Assembly (NCBI RefSeq): GCF_000463115.2
Contig: NZ_AWFX01000042.1
Location: 316,342-380,341 of the forward strand
Direction of reading: 5' to 3'
DNA: 64,000 nucleotides
DNA from: Franconibacter helveticus LMG 23732
GTDB taxonomy: Bacteria > Pseudomonadota > Gammaproteobacteria > Enterobacterales > Enterobacteriaceae
Within the stretch, counting starts at the first letter, position 1, and each line of letters begins with the position of its first letter. Positions 26,841-34,786 of the stretch are shown piece after piece. The notes under the pieces were generated by a model, which worked only from the letters and a program-made list of their open reading frames with translations, had not been told where the DNA came from and searched no databases. The position numbers were made by a program, and so were the translations under genes.

Positions 26841-27011
26841 TCAGGACGAAGAACGGCTGCTGTTCTTACCGCCCTTGCGGCCTGCCTCGGCGGCGCGCTC
26901 ACGGTCGTTTTTGAAATTCCCGCCGCTGTTCTGCCCGCCTTTACGGCCCGCTGCGGAAGCACGCTCACGATCCTGCGCAAAATTACCTGAACCACCACGA
27001 TGCTGAGTCAT
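26841..27011 (-). CDS. KGG-repeat stress protein (YmdF/YciG family)
   Basis: This 56-residue very hydrophilic protein consists of two copies of the con-10/KGG motif: GGSGNFAQDRERASAAGRKGG (residues 6-26) and GGNFKNDRERAAEAGRKGG (about 31-49). It closely resembles E. coli YmdF and YciG, which are RpoS-type stress proteins. The start at 27011 has a strong GGAGGAG site; the longer frame upstream is not family-like. In Salmonella such a gene is linked to the Mn-catalase gene katN, which here lies 5 kb away. Confidence 0.88.
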   Translation of the reverse strand: MTQHRGGSGNFAQDRERASAAGRKGGQNSGGNFKNDRERAAEAGRKGGKNSSRSSS

Positions 27012-27319
27012 AATATCTCCTCCTGGATCATCAGAATTAAATTGCGTAAACACTAATGCGAAACGCAGAAATAACTATAGGGTGGCTTCACCGTTTCGCA
27101 AGTTACATAAGCATGAGAAAACTTTTTCCAGGACTTTTCTCTAATACTGCCAGCCGTGCATTTCTCACGCGTGATGATAAATAACGAGATTTTATCCATT
27201 TTCATCCATTCGTAAGAATGTTCCTAAAAGGAAATCTTAATTATCTACCGCGTCACTTACTGACTATTATTAATGCGGACGTCATCTGGTTACGTTAATT
27301 CCCGTTAAAGGAGCGATTA
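27012..27319. other. Intergenic gap with no recognised feature
   Basis: About 300 AT-rich bases separate the leftward KGG gene from the rightward small gene at 27320. They should hold both promoters, but I see no element clear enough to call. Confidence 0.5.
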
Positions 27320-27484
27320 ATGAAACAGAAATGGTATTGTTGCCCCGCGCTGCGTCGCAAAGACTGTTTTATGGTGATGGCTATTGGTAAAGATATTTTC
27401 CTGCTTTTCAAAAAAGGCGGCTCGCTGCGTCGCTCTCGCGAATGGCTTCACAGGGTGAAGGATAAGTTTATTCCGGTGGGCTGA
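27320..27484 (+). CDS. Small basic protein, 54 residues, unknown
   Basis: An ATG with an ideal AAAGGAG site 6 bases upstream opens a 54-codon frame. The product starts MKQKWYCCPALRRKDC and is basic, with three Cys in its first 16 residues and a hydrophobic stretch (FMVMAIGKDIFLLF) in the middle. The combination of good ribosome site, start, stop and a terminator 37 bases later argues for a real gene. I do not recognise the family. It lies directly before yneE in the same direction but is separated from it by the terminator. Confidence 0.65.
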   Translation: MKQKWYCCPALRRKDCFMVMAIGKDIFLLFKKGGSLRRSREWLHRVKDKFIPVG

Positions 27485-27521
27485 TTGCAGAAATACCCCT
27501 TCACTCTTCAGGGTTGCAGGC

Positions 27522-27558
27522 AAAAGCGCTATCTCGTTTAATGCGTAGCGCTTTTGTT
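27522..27558 (+). terminator. Terminator between small gene and yneE
   Basis: A perfect 10-base stem AAAAGCGCTA/TAGCGCTTTT with a 14-base loop ends in CTTTTGTT. It should end the 54-codon transcript just before the yneE start at 27574. Confidence 0.75.
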
Positions 27559-27573
27559 AACACAGTGACCATT

Positions 27574-28491
27574 ATGATTGTTCGTCCTCACCAGCACTGG
27601 TTTACCCGTCTGTTTGTCTGGCATGGTTCCGTTCTGGCTAAAATTTCCACGCGACTGCTGCTGAATGTCGCGCTCTCCGTAACCGTTATCTTTTTTCTGC
27701 CCTGGTATGAAGCGCTCGGCATTAAGCTGACCATCGCGCCGTTCAGCATTCTCGGCGTGGCCATCGCTATCTTTCTCGGCTTTCGCAACAGCGCCTGCTA
27801 CGCCCGTTATACCGAGGCGCGACTTATCTGGGGACAACTGGTTATCCAGAGCCGTTCGCTGCTACGCGTTTCCCGCACGCTGCTGGCTTCGCACCCGCAG
27901 GAGATTCGCCATCTCGTTAACCTGCAAATCGCTTTTTGCCACTGCCTGCGCCTGACGCTGCGCCGTAAAAAGCTGGATAACGTGCTGGATCGCTATCTCA
28001 GCAAAGCGGATCTGGAAGCCGTGATGCACAGTCATTCCCCCTGCAACCGCATTATTCTGCTGATGGGCGAATGGCTGGCCGCACAGCGCAGCCGCGGCGC
28101 GCTGTCGGATATTCTGTACCAGAGCCTGGATAACCATCTCAACGAGCTTTCAGGGATCCTGGCGGGCTGCGAGCGCATCGCCAACACGCCGCTCCCCTTC
28201 GCTTACTCGCTGATTGTGCACCGCACGGTTTACCTTTTCTGTATTTTGCTTCCCTTCGCGCTGGTCACCGACCTGCATTTCATGACGCCGTTCGTTTCGG
28301 TGTTTATCTCCTATACCTTTCTTTCGCTGGATACGCTGGCGGAAGAGCTGGAAGATCCTTTTGGAATGGAAGATAACGATTTGCCGCTCGACGCGCTTTG
28401 CAACGGCATTGAAATCGACCTGCGTGAAATGATTAATGACGATCATAAACCCACCAAAATGCGCCCTGATAAACGGTATCTGTTGACTTAA
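27574..28491 (+). CDS. yneE: Bestrophin-like membrane channel YneE
   Basis: This 305-residue inner-membrane protein is homologous to E. coli YneE and the bacterial bestrophins (KpBest), which form pentameric ion channels. The N-terminal MIVRPHQHWFTRLFVWHGSVL, GVAIAIFLGFRNSACYARYTEAR and EELEDPFGMEDNDLPLDALC blocks are family hallmarks. I chose the ATG at 27574 because it aligns with the E. coli start; the upstream Met codons lie in the terminator hairpin. In E. coli yneE lies near tam, as it does here. Confidence 0.92.
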   Translation: MIVRPHQHWFTRLFVWHGSVLAKISTRLLLNVALSVTVIFFLPWYEALGIKLTIAPFSILGVAIAIFLGFRNSACYARYTEARLIWGQLVIQSRSLLRVSRTLLASHPQEIRHLVNLQIAFCHCLRLTLRRKKLDNVLDRYLSKADLEAVMHSHSPCNRIILLMGEWLAAQRSRGALSDILYQSLDNHLNELSGILAGCERIANTPLPFAYSLIVHRTVYLFCILLPFALVTDLHFMTPFVSVFISYTFLSLDTLAEELEDPFGMEDNDLPLDALCNGIEIDLREMINDDHKPTKMRPDKRYLLT

Positions 28492-28667
28492 TTCATCATT
28501 ATTGTTTATTGATCGCTTGTGAAAACAGTTAGCAAGTTATCCTTTATGTGATAGCTTGCCTTGTCCTCCCTGAACAGTCCCACCTTTTCCACTCGCCCTT
28601 TTTTCCTGGCCTCACGGGAAAAAGGTATTACACTTTTCTGTTATTTTTCCGGTAATAAGGAATCGCC

Positions 28668-29468
28668 ATGTCGCATTTCACTATAGAAATGTTGTCCGAT
28701 CAGTGCGGTGTTACCATGCCTAACTTGCGAGCCTGGCAGCGTTACGGCTTGCTTAAGCCCGCCCGGGACGCCAGCGGGAAACGTTATTATGATTACAGTC
28801 ATCTGCTGCGCATCCAGCTTATTCTGAAGTGGCTTAACGAAGGCGTGCCGGTGGCGGAAGTCTCCCGTCTGCTGAAAGGCGAACACGCCACGCTCAGCAG
28901 CCAGTGGGAGCTTTATCAGGAAAAGCTGCTTTCTGCGCTGGAAAATCCTGATACCGCGAAGCTACGCGCCCTGTTGCGGCGTTTTGGTCGCGAGTTACCC
29001 GCCGCTGCGCTGCTGGACAACGTGATCCGCCCGCTGCGCCTCTGGCTGCGCGAAGGCGTCAACGCGACGCAGCTCACCCGCCGCGCGCGTTTTGACACCC
29101 AATTAATTGAATATGCGGCTTTTGTTTTGCAGGGGCTGCGTAAACGCCCGGCAGATTCGCTGGTGATGATCCCGCTAAGTATGACGGACCCGCTGGATAT
29201 CTGGCTGGAAGCGATTCGCTTTTCAGCGGAGGGGTTTCGTATCGATCTGCTTGCCGAACCTGTCGCCCAGCCCGATCTCGACGAGCTTCAGGCTGAGCAC
29301 TATTTCCTCTGGAGCGATGCGCCGCTTACCCCGCTGCAACAGGTGATGGTTCAACACTGGCAGAGTGAAGGACGCCCGCTTTTCACCGGCGGCGCCGGCT
29401 TTAGCGCTCCGGCGCAAGCCGAAGCGCCCGTCAGCGAAGCGACAACCGCTATTTCAGACGCAGGCTGA
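28668..29468 (+). CDS. MerR-family regulator (MlrA/BluR-like)
   Basis: This 266-residue protein has an N-terminal MerR winged helix (FTIEMLSDQCGVTMPNLRAWQRYGLLKP, then GKRYYDYSHLLRIQLILKWLNEGVPVAEVSRLL). A long C-terminal region lacks the Cys metal ligands of MerR proper and lacks a recognisable cobalamin site. The LRAWQRYGLLKP form resembles MlrA and BluR, which act in biofilm control. Its end overlaps the convergent rhodanese gene by 15 bases. The regulated genes are unknown. Confidence 0.78.
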   Translation: MSHFTIEMLSDQCGVTMPNLRAWQRYGLLKPARDASGKRYYDYSHLLRIQLILKWLNEGVPVAEVSRLLKGEHATLSSQWELYQEKLLSALENPDTAKLRALLRRFGRELPAAALLDNVIRPLRLWLREGVNATQLTRRARFDTQLIEYAAFVLQGLRKRPADSLVMIPLSMTDPLDIWLEAIRFSAEGFRIDLLAEPVAQPDLDELQAEHYFLWSDAPLTPLQQVMVQHWQSEGRPLFTGGAGFSAPAQAEAPVSEATTAISDAG

Positions 29469-29870
29469 CGCTCTCTCTTCGCTGGCGAAAGCGTACCCTT
29501 CGTCCGCCCAGCCAGTGAGGCCGCCGAGCATAATCTTTACCGGCAGACCCAGTCGCGCAAGCGTCAGCGCGGCGCGGTCTGCGCCGTTACAGTGCGGGCC
29601 TGCGCAGTAAACCACGAACAATGTCTCTTGCGGCCACTGCGCCATGCGCTCCGCTGTCATCTGGCTCCAGGGCAGATGTTGCGCGCCGGGAATGTGCCGA
29701 CGGGCAAAGGTTTCCTGGCTGCCGACGACGTGCAGCAGCACAAAATCTTGCTCCCCCAGCCGCATCGCCGCATGCACATCGGCGCAGTCTGTCTCAACGC
29801 TTAATCTTGCTAAAAAGTGGGCCTCGGCAACCGCGGACGGGGCGGCGGAAAACTCGGTGACATAGCTCAT
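29454..29870 (-). CDS. Rhodanese-like sulfurtransferase
   Basis: This 138-residue single rhodanese domain has the active-site loop VVYCAGPHCNGADRA, whose first Cys is the expected sulfane-sulfur carrier, followed by the GLPVKIMLGGLTGWADEGY end of the domain. It has no signal peptide, so it acts in the cytoplasm. It is divergent from the FtrA-type regulator, with only about 100 bases between, and is the likely target of that regulator. Confidence 0.85.
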   Translation of the reverse strand: MSYVTEFSAAPSAVAEAHFLARLSVETDCADVHAAMRLGEQDFVLLHVVGSQETFARRHIPGAQHLPWSQMTAERMAQWPQETLFVVYCAGPHCNGADRAALTLARLGLPVKIMLGGLTGWADEGYAFASEERASACV

Positions 29871-29968
29871 TGTCTGCTCCTTGTGGTTTGTGTTAACAAT
29901 ACATTAACCCGCAGGCGCGACGATGACCGCCCTGCTCGCTGCCAGAAATCGCAAGGATTTTGACAATC

Positions 29969-30937
29969 ATGCACCAGCCTTTAGCCAATTCGCTTGTCGT
30001 GGCGCTAGCCTACGACGGTCTGTGCACTTTTGAATTTGGCGTAGCCGTAGAGATCTTCGGGCTGCCGCGTCCGGAAATGGGTCCTGAGTGGTATCAGTTC
30101 GCCGTCGCGAGCGTTGAGGAAGGCCCGCTTCGCGCCACGGGCGGCGTGCGCATCATGGCCGATGGCGGGCTGCCTTTGCTGGACAACGCCGGCACTATCG
30201 TCATTCCCGGCTGGCGCGACAGTGAAGCCCCGGTGCCGCAGGCGCTGTGCGAAGCGCTCCGGCGCGCGCATGAAAGAGGATGCAGAATCATTTCGATTTG
30301 CTCCGGCGTGTTTGTGCTGGCGGCGAGCGGATTGCTGAACGGCCGTAAGGCGACCACGCACTGGCGCTATCTCGACGCCCTGTCGCGCCGTTATCCGCAA
30401 ACGGATGTGGTGCCCGATGTGCTTTACCTCGACCAGGGCAACTTGCTGACCTCCGCAGGCAGCGCAGCGGGCATCGATCTCTGTTTGCATCTGGTGCGGC
30501 GTGATTTTGGCCGCGAAGCGGCCAACAGCGTGGCGCGGCGTTTAGTGGTGCAGCCGCATCGCGACGGCGGTCAGACGCAGCATGTGGAACGCCCCGTGCC
30601 GCGCGCCCGTGAAAGCCAGCGGCTCGGTTTGCTGTTTGATTTTTTGCATCAGCGACTGGCGCATAACCACACGGTGGCGACGCTTGCAGAAAAAGCGGGT
30701 ATGAGCCCGCGCACTTTTTTACGCCGTTTCCAGGAAGCGACCGGCACCACGCCCGGCCGCTGGCTGCTTAACGAGAGGCTGTTGCGGGCGCGGGAATTGC
30801 TGGAGACGACCCGTTTTTCACTGGAGCAGATCGCAGGCGAGGTGGGATTCGGCAGCGCAACCACGCTGCGCTACCATTTTCAGCGTCAGTTCGCCCTTTC
30901 GCCTGCGGGCTACCGTAAACGGTTCGCGGGCCGTTAA
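29969..30937 (+). CDS. ftrA: FtrA-like transcriptional regulator (DJ-1/PfpI + AraC)
   Basis: This 322-residue regulator has an N-terminal DJ-1/PfpI-type domain (residues 1-180, with a Cys elbow in IISICSGVFVLAASG) and a C-terminal AraC DNA-binding domain (VATLAEKAGMSPRTFLRRFQEATGTTPGRWL; LEQIAGEVGFGSATTLRYHF). Proteins of this architecture are annotated FtrA or GlxA-like. I prefer the ATG at 29969, with an AAGGA site 11 bases upstream, over a TTG three codons earlier. The divergent rhodanese gene is its likely partner. Confidence 0.82.
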   Translation: MHQPLANSLVVALAYDGLCTFEFGVAVEIFGLPRPEMGPEWYQFAVASVEEGPLRATGGVRIMADGGLPLLDNAGTIVIPGWRDSEAPVPQALCEALRRAHERGCRIISICSGVFVLAASGLLNGRKATTHWRYLDALSRRYPQTDVVPDVLYLDQGNLLTSAGSAAGIDLCLHLVRRDFGREAANSVARRLVVQPHRDGGQTQHVERPVPRARESQRLGLLFDFLHQRLAHNHTVATLAEKAGMSPRTFLRRFQEATGTTPGRWLLNERLLRARELLETTRFSLEQIAGEVGFGSATTLRYHFQRQFALSPAGYRKRFAGR

Positions 30938-30940
30938 CGC

Positions 30941-30968
30941 AAAAAAAAACCGCCAGCGGGGCTGGCGG
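30941..30968 (-). terminator. Minus-strand terminator-like hairpin downstream of ftrA
   Basis: The stem CCGCCAGC/GCTGGCGG is preceded on the plus strand by nine A residues, so on the minus strand it is a stem followed by nine T residues. Both flanking genes are on the plus strand, so it may stop antisense transcription into ftrA. Confidence 0.65.
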
Positions 30969-31111
30969 CAATGCTTGCATGGATAAATTTATTATTACCG
31001 TGTGAATCGACTACGGTTTGAGGTGACTTTGTTACCTCTGTGGCGTCACTCTGACACAACGATTCTTAACCGCAGTTAAACGAACTGAACACCCGTTCAC
31101 CGGAGGCCCCT

Positions 31112-31870
31112 GTGCAGGACTGGAACCCCGAGCTTTATCTCCAATTTTCCGCGGAGCGCACCCGCCCGGCGCAGGAGCTGGTGGCGCGCATCGCTTCCCG
31201 CGCTTCTGTGCGCCAGGTTTACGATCTCGGCTGCGGCCCCGGCAACAGCACGGAACTGCTGCGCAAGGCCTGGCCGCAGGCGAAGATAACCGGTATCGAT
31301 ACGTCGCCCGCTATGCTGGAAAAAGCCCGCCGCGCGCTGCCGGATTGCGATTTTATTGAAGAAGATGCAGCGCTTTGGCGGCCACAAAGCGAGCCAGACC
31401 TGATTTACGCTAACGCCTCGCTGCAATGGCTGCCCGATCACCCTTCGCTCTTTCCCCGGCTCGCCAGCCTGCTGGCACCGCAGGGCATGCTGGCGGTGCA
31501 GATGCCGGACAACTGGGAGGAGCCAACCCATGCCGCCATGCGCACGGTTGCGAAGACGATGGGCATGACGGTAAAAGAGCGCGAACCGCTGCTGACGGTA
31601 GAAAATTATTACGATCTGCTAAGCCAGGCGGGGTGCGAACTGGATATCTGGCGCACAACCTATTTTCATCTGCTGCCTTCGGTTGACGCGGTGGTGGACT
31701 GGTTGCGTTCAACCGGTTTGCGCCCTTTCCTCGACGCGCTGGACGAGACAGGCGAAGAGCGCTTTCTCGAACATTATCGTTTGCTGCTTTCTCAGCATTA
31801 CCTGCCGCGTCGCGACGGACGCTTATTGCTTGCCTTCCCCCGGCTGTTTATCGTCGCGCATAAGAAATAG
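31112..31870 (+). CDS. tam: Trans-aconitate 2-methyltransferase Tam
   Basis: This 252-residue SAM-dependent methyltransferase methylates trans-aconitate, a toxic by-product of the citrate cycle. It matches E. coli Tam closely: the SAM site [10 protein letters not shown] at about 43-52, the acidic loop [25 protein letters not shown] and [10 protein letters not shown]. It starts with GTG behind a CGGAGG site. It is a single-gene unit followed by a terminator. Confidence 0.92.
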   Translation: MQDWNPELYLQFSAERTRPAQELVARIASRASVRQVYDLGCGPGNSTELLRKAWPQAKITGIDTSPAMLEKARRALPDCDFIEEDAALWRPQSEPDLIYANASLQWLPDHPSLFPRLASLLAPQGMLAVQMPDNWEEPTHAAMRTVAKTMGMTVKEREPLLTVENYYDLLSQAGCELDIWRTTYFHLLPSVDAVVDWLRSTGLRPFLDALDETGEERFLEHYRLLLSQHYLPRRDGRLLLAFPRLFIVAHKK

Positions 31871-31874
31871 CCAA

Positions 31875-31901
31875 TAAAAAAGACCCCGCAGGGTCTGTTT
31901 A
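31875..31901. terminator. Terminator between tam and the small gene
   Basis: The stem AGACCC/GGGTCT with loop CGCA has T residues on both strands: GTTT on the plus strand and TTTTTT on the minus strand. It can end both convergent transcripts and is stronger for the minus strand. Confidence 0.7.
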
Positions 31902-31944
31902 CCGGCTGTTCCCCCGTCACGCACCGGCAGTGACGGGGCAAGCG

Positions 31945-32106
31945 TCAACCGTGTTTGTACGGGTCGACTTCATCATCTTCGCTGTCGTCCCTTTTACGCG
32001 GGATCTCTCCCTCCTGCCCTGGGTTATCGCGGGTGTTTTTGACCGACTCGGGGGCAGAAGGCGCCTTCTCTTTTTCTCCTTGCGGGGAGTTTTCACGTTC
32101 AACCAT
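31945..32106 (-). CDS. Small acidic/hydrophilic protein, 53 residues
   Basis: An ATG at 32106 behind an AGGAGAGG site opens a 53-residue frame (MVERENSPQGEKEKAPSAPE ... VDPYKHG). The product is almost entirely charged and polar residues, probably disordered, and no domain is recognised. It lies 103 bases behind the Mn-catalase gene on the same strand and ahead of a terminator, so the two are likely one unit. Its function is unknown; a stress role is only suggested by the neighbour. Confidence 0.65.
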   Translation of the reverse strand: MVERENSPQGEKEKAPSAPESVKNTRDNPGQEGEIPRKRDDSEDDEVDPYKHG

Positions 32107-32209
32107 AAACCTCTCCTGACTCTGTACGATGTTCCCTAAGTGTAGGACAAACCCGGAACGTTGGCGGCAGAGCCAGAGGCGACAAAAAGAAGGCCCATGG
32201 ATCGCCGCC

Positions 32210-33088
32210 TTATGAGCCGGACACAGAGCCGTTGCCGGCGCTGGCAGTAGACGACATCGCCGTGCCAATCTGCTCAGCCTGCGCGCCTGAACCCGGGCGG
32301 GCTTTACCCAAAACAGGCTCTTCGCCCAGCAGATCCGGCTGCTCTTTGGCGGTGAACTGCCCTTTGCCGTCGAACGCCGGCCCGTCGCACCAGCGACCCT
32401 GCGGCAGTGGTTTATCCAGCGACGTATTCAGACAGTAGTAGGAATGCTCGCTGGCCTCTTGTTCCTGCGGGAAGCTGTTAGGAATAGGCAGCGACGCGGA
32501 TAACCCGCCCATATCTTCAATCACAGCCAGCCATTGCTGCTGGTGCATGGTGTCGCGGGCGATGAGAAAAGAGAGGAAATCTTTCATCCCTTTATCTTCC
32601 GTCATGTTGTAAAGACGGGTAGCCAGCACGCGGCCTGTGGCTTCCGCCGTGACGTTAGCCAGCATATCCGCCGCCACGTTGCCGGAAGCGTAAACATGGC
32701 TCATATCAAACGGCACGCCGTTGGCATTTACCGGCAGCGCGGCAAGGCCTGAGGAGAGAACATGGCGAGGATTCATGCCCCCAAGAATGGCGTTAACGAC
32801 CGGGTCTTTTGCCGACGCTTCCTGATAAGAGAGCGGCGCGCCCTCCAGGTTCAGCGCCACGGCGTGGCCCAGCATTTCGATGTGCGCCAGCTCTTCAGTA
32901 GCCGTTGAGATCAGCAAGTCTTTAATGCGAGCGTCGCCACGAGCGCCCATCGCCTGAAAGAAATACTGCATCGCGACGCGAATTTCACCTTCCACGCCGC
33001 CAATAGCCTGTTGTAAGAGCATCGCAAATTCCGGATCGGGCTTTTCCACGCGAACGGGATACTGAAGTTTCGAAGAGTGATGAAACAT
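32210..33088 (-). CDS. Manganese catalase (KatN-like)
   Basis: This 292-residue non-haem catalase has the dimanganese ligands at the usual places: Glu35 (GGVEGEIRVAMQY), Glu66 and His69 (TATEELAHIEMLGH), Glu149 (TAEATGRVLATRLY) and His182 (RDTMHQQQWLAVIE). It breaks down hydrogen peroxide in the cytoplasm. The last 60 residues are a low-complexity tail rich in Gly, Ser and Ala. Salmonella KatN, its relative, is RpoS-controlled and linked to yciGFE. A Fur-box-like sequence lies 82 bases upstream. Confidence 0.9.
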   Translation of the reverse strand: MFHHSSKLQYPVRVEKPDPEFAMLLQQAIGGVEGEIRVAMQYFFQAMGARGDARIKDLLISTATEELAHIEMLGHAVALNLEGAPLSYQEASAKDPVVNAILGGMNPRHVLSSGLAALPVNANGVPFDMSHVYASGNVAADMLANVTAEATGRVLATRLYNMTEDKGMKDFLSFLIARDTMHQQQWLAVIEDMGGLSASLPIPNSFPQEQEASEHSYYCLNTSLDKPLPQGRWCDGPAFDGKGQFTAKEQPDLLGEEPVLGKARPGSGAQAEQIGTAMSSTASAGNGSVSGS

Positions 33089-33169
33089 ACTACCTCCTGT
33101 CTGTGGGGATTAAGGGTTGAGAAACACCTCCACAAGCCTGGAAAGCAGACAGGGAATTATCAATCCAGA

Positions 33170-33184
33170 TGAGAATTATTTTCA
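33170..33184. promoter_or_regulatory. Candidate Fur box upstream of Mn catalase
   Basis: TGAGAAT-T-ATTTTCA fits the 7-1-7 Fur palindrome TGATAAT-N-ATTATCA with one mismatch in each arm. It lies 82 bases before the catalase start. Confidence 0.5.
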
Positions 33185-33567
33185 TTAACGAAGCGGTCAC
33201 ATCGGCCGCCTTAGGGCGTTATGCTTTTGCGTTTTATCGCTGATAGATAACCATTTTTTTTAAAACGAAGCGCTTAAAAATTTCGTAACAAAAAAGTGTG
33301 AATGCTTTTTTCTTAAAGCCGGGAAAAAGCTGGTTTTACGCGCGACTTTTCGCGAGTAGCCCAAAAAACAGACTCTGTACAGGCCAACCACAGACGCGTC
33401 TCAATGTCACCTGCCCGATGCGTTTTTAGGCAAAAGTCTTAAAGCAGAGCGGTGATCTCTGACCAAAACTTATCTCTACAAAACGAAGAGCAGGCAGCAA
33501 ACAAGATGAACTAACGCAATGTGACCAGCGGATCCGGGCAGGATCCCGACAATGGTGGAGGTGAAAT
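33185..33567. other. Intergenic gap without clear gene
   Basis: This gap between the Mn-catalase promoter region and the 41-codon gene holds A/T tracts and a weak inverted repeat (AAAAAAG/CTTTTTT, 33290-33311). No gene or named element can be supported. Confidence 0.4.
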
Positions 33568-33693
33568 ATGGTGAACCAACATCTGATGAATAAAGCCCGA
33601 CGCGCAGCGCGCGAAGCGATTACTAAACGTAACTCCCGCAAATGGGACGAGGCCAATCGCATGATGCGCCAGGCCGCTGCAAGCGCCTTGTAA
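33568..33693 (+). CDS. Small basic protein, 41 residues, unknown
   Basis: An ATG directly behind a GGTGGAGGTG ribosome site opens a 41-codon frame: MVNQHLMNKARRAAREAITK, then KRNSRKWDEANRMMRQ. The product is basic and probably helical, with Arg/Lys-Ala repeats that could bind nucleic acid or the ribosome; that is inference only. I do not recognise a family. It is followed by a terminator-like hairpin about 90 bases on. Confidence 0.6.
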   Translation: MVNQHLMNKARRAAREAITKRNSRKWDEANRMMRQAAASAL

Positions 33694-33784
33694 GGCTTTG
33701 ATACTACACGCTTAGCACAGCGACTTTCGGCACAACAAGGCCAGAGGCGATACCGCGCTCGATGCCTGCTGAAAGTAAATGCGC

Positions 33785-33815
33785 AAAAACCGGGCTAAAT
33801 GTCCGGTTTTGCTTT
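33785..33815 (+). terminator. Terminator-like hairpin
   Basis: The stem AAAACCGG/CCGGTTTT with a 9-base loop is followed by GCTTTATG. It is symmetrical enough to act in both directions. Confidence 0.65.
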
Positions 33816-33901
33816 ATGTGCTTCATTTTCATACTTTTGGCGGATAGGTTAATTCTGCCGGCAGGATAAAGTGGCGTTCGTAGCGATTTTGCATTTGCAT
33901 A

Positions 33902-33940
33902 CCCCGGAGCCGGCGGATTTCACTGCTCCGGGGACTTTTC
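33902..33940 (+). terminator. Terminator-like hairpin
   Basis: The stem CCCCGGAG/CTCCGGGG with a 16-base loop is followed by ACTTTTCTT. No gene precedes it directly, so it may end a small RNA starting around 33840; that is not proven. Confidence 0.45.
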
Positions 33941-33986
33941 TTAACGGCGCTTTCCTGCGCTTTTGCATACCGCTTCAGGCCATAAA

Positions 33987-34015
33987 AAAACCCGCTATTC
34001 AGCGGGTTTTCAGGT
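33987..34015. terminator. Bidirectional terminator-like hairpin
   Basis: The stem AAACCCGCT/AGCGGGTTT with loop ATTC has A residues before and TTTTCAGG after it. It lies between the 41-codon gene and the leftward gnsA-like gene, so it could end the latter. Confidence 0.65.
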
Positions 34016-34304
34016 TTTACCCCCTCCGGCGCTTATCTCCGGCACTCACCTAAGTGGCTTAGCTCTGTAAGGGGTGAAAGCATCATCTCAGATAAGATTA
34101 ATCCGAACAAGATTCATACTTCCGTATTACGATAAAGATCACGATTTATCGCCTGTCGGTAAAGCCACCGCCCCCGAAAACAGGCGGTTATGCTTAAAAT
34201 TTATATTAAGCCAACTGCCGCCAGGTAATAACGTTGCGCGCGGAGCAGCAAATGCGTAAAAGCCACCCGCAGGCGGCGTTTGTCAAAGGCGATAGGGGTA
34301 ACGG

Positions 34305-34478
34305 CTAGATCAGTTTTATCCGGACGTCATAACCTGCAAGGCCAGTCATTGTCTCACGGGGGATAAGCTCTATCTCGGAGACCTCTTTTTCGGAATGCTT
34401 GCGTAGTTCAGCAATTTTGTCAGCGATCAGCGCCGAGATTTCCTCCTCGGCCTGACGTTTTAGATCGTCAATGTTCAT
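34305..34478 (-). CDS. gnsA: GnsA/GnsB family protein
   Basis: This 57-residue protein (MNIDDLKRQAEEEISALIAD ... ETMTGLAGYDVRIKLI) aligns end to end with E. coli GnsA and GnsB, which have the same length. They were found as multicopy suppressors of secG and fabA defects, and raise unsaturated fatty acid content. GnsB is in the E. coli Qin prophage, which sits near this chromosomal place. The start has a GAGG site. A terminator-like hairpin lies 300 bases downstream. Confidence 0.85.
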   Translation of the reverse strand: MNIDDLKRQAEEEISALIADKIAELRKHSEKEVSEIELIPRETMTGLAGYDVRIKLI

Positions 34479-34786
34479 TTTGACCTCGTCTGGTTATTCA
34501 TCAGAATCAATGCGCCAGTACGGTGTAGATTCCTTTATTCATTAAAATGCAACCGCTTACACAGTATAGACCACCAGACAGGCGCTGTTTTTCAGCCGTT
34601 TACCGCTGCGCTGATAACAGGATTAATCTCAAGGGGATAACCTCTTCTGGCCCTGTCATTTTCTTTACCGCTTCGCTGACTATCTGAAACTTAAGCATAT
34701 TCTGTAAGCCGGATCTGTTCTGATGAACCATACTTAGTCCAAACAGCATATTTCCTTTTCACCCTATTTTAACGAAGGAGGAAGGT
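34479..34786. other. Intergenic gap between gnsA-like and 67-residue gene
   Basis: This 308-base AT-rich gap must hold the divergent promoters of both small genes. I see no operator or RNA gene that can be supported. Confidence 0.4.

Noticed and set aside
27317..27523. 68-residue minus-strand frame
   Set aside because: It is antisense to the better supported 54-codon gene and has no ribosome site.
33426..33662. 78-residue minus-strand frame
   Set aside because: It overlaps the 41-codon gene, which has a far better ribosome site.
33871..34053. 60-residue plus-strand frame
   Set aside because: It runs through two terminator-like hairpins, lacks a good ribosome site and has no recognisable features.
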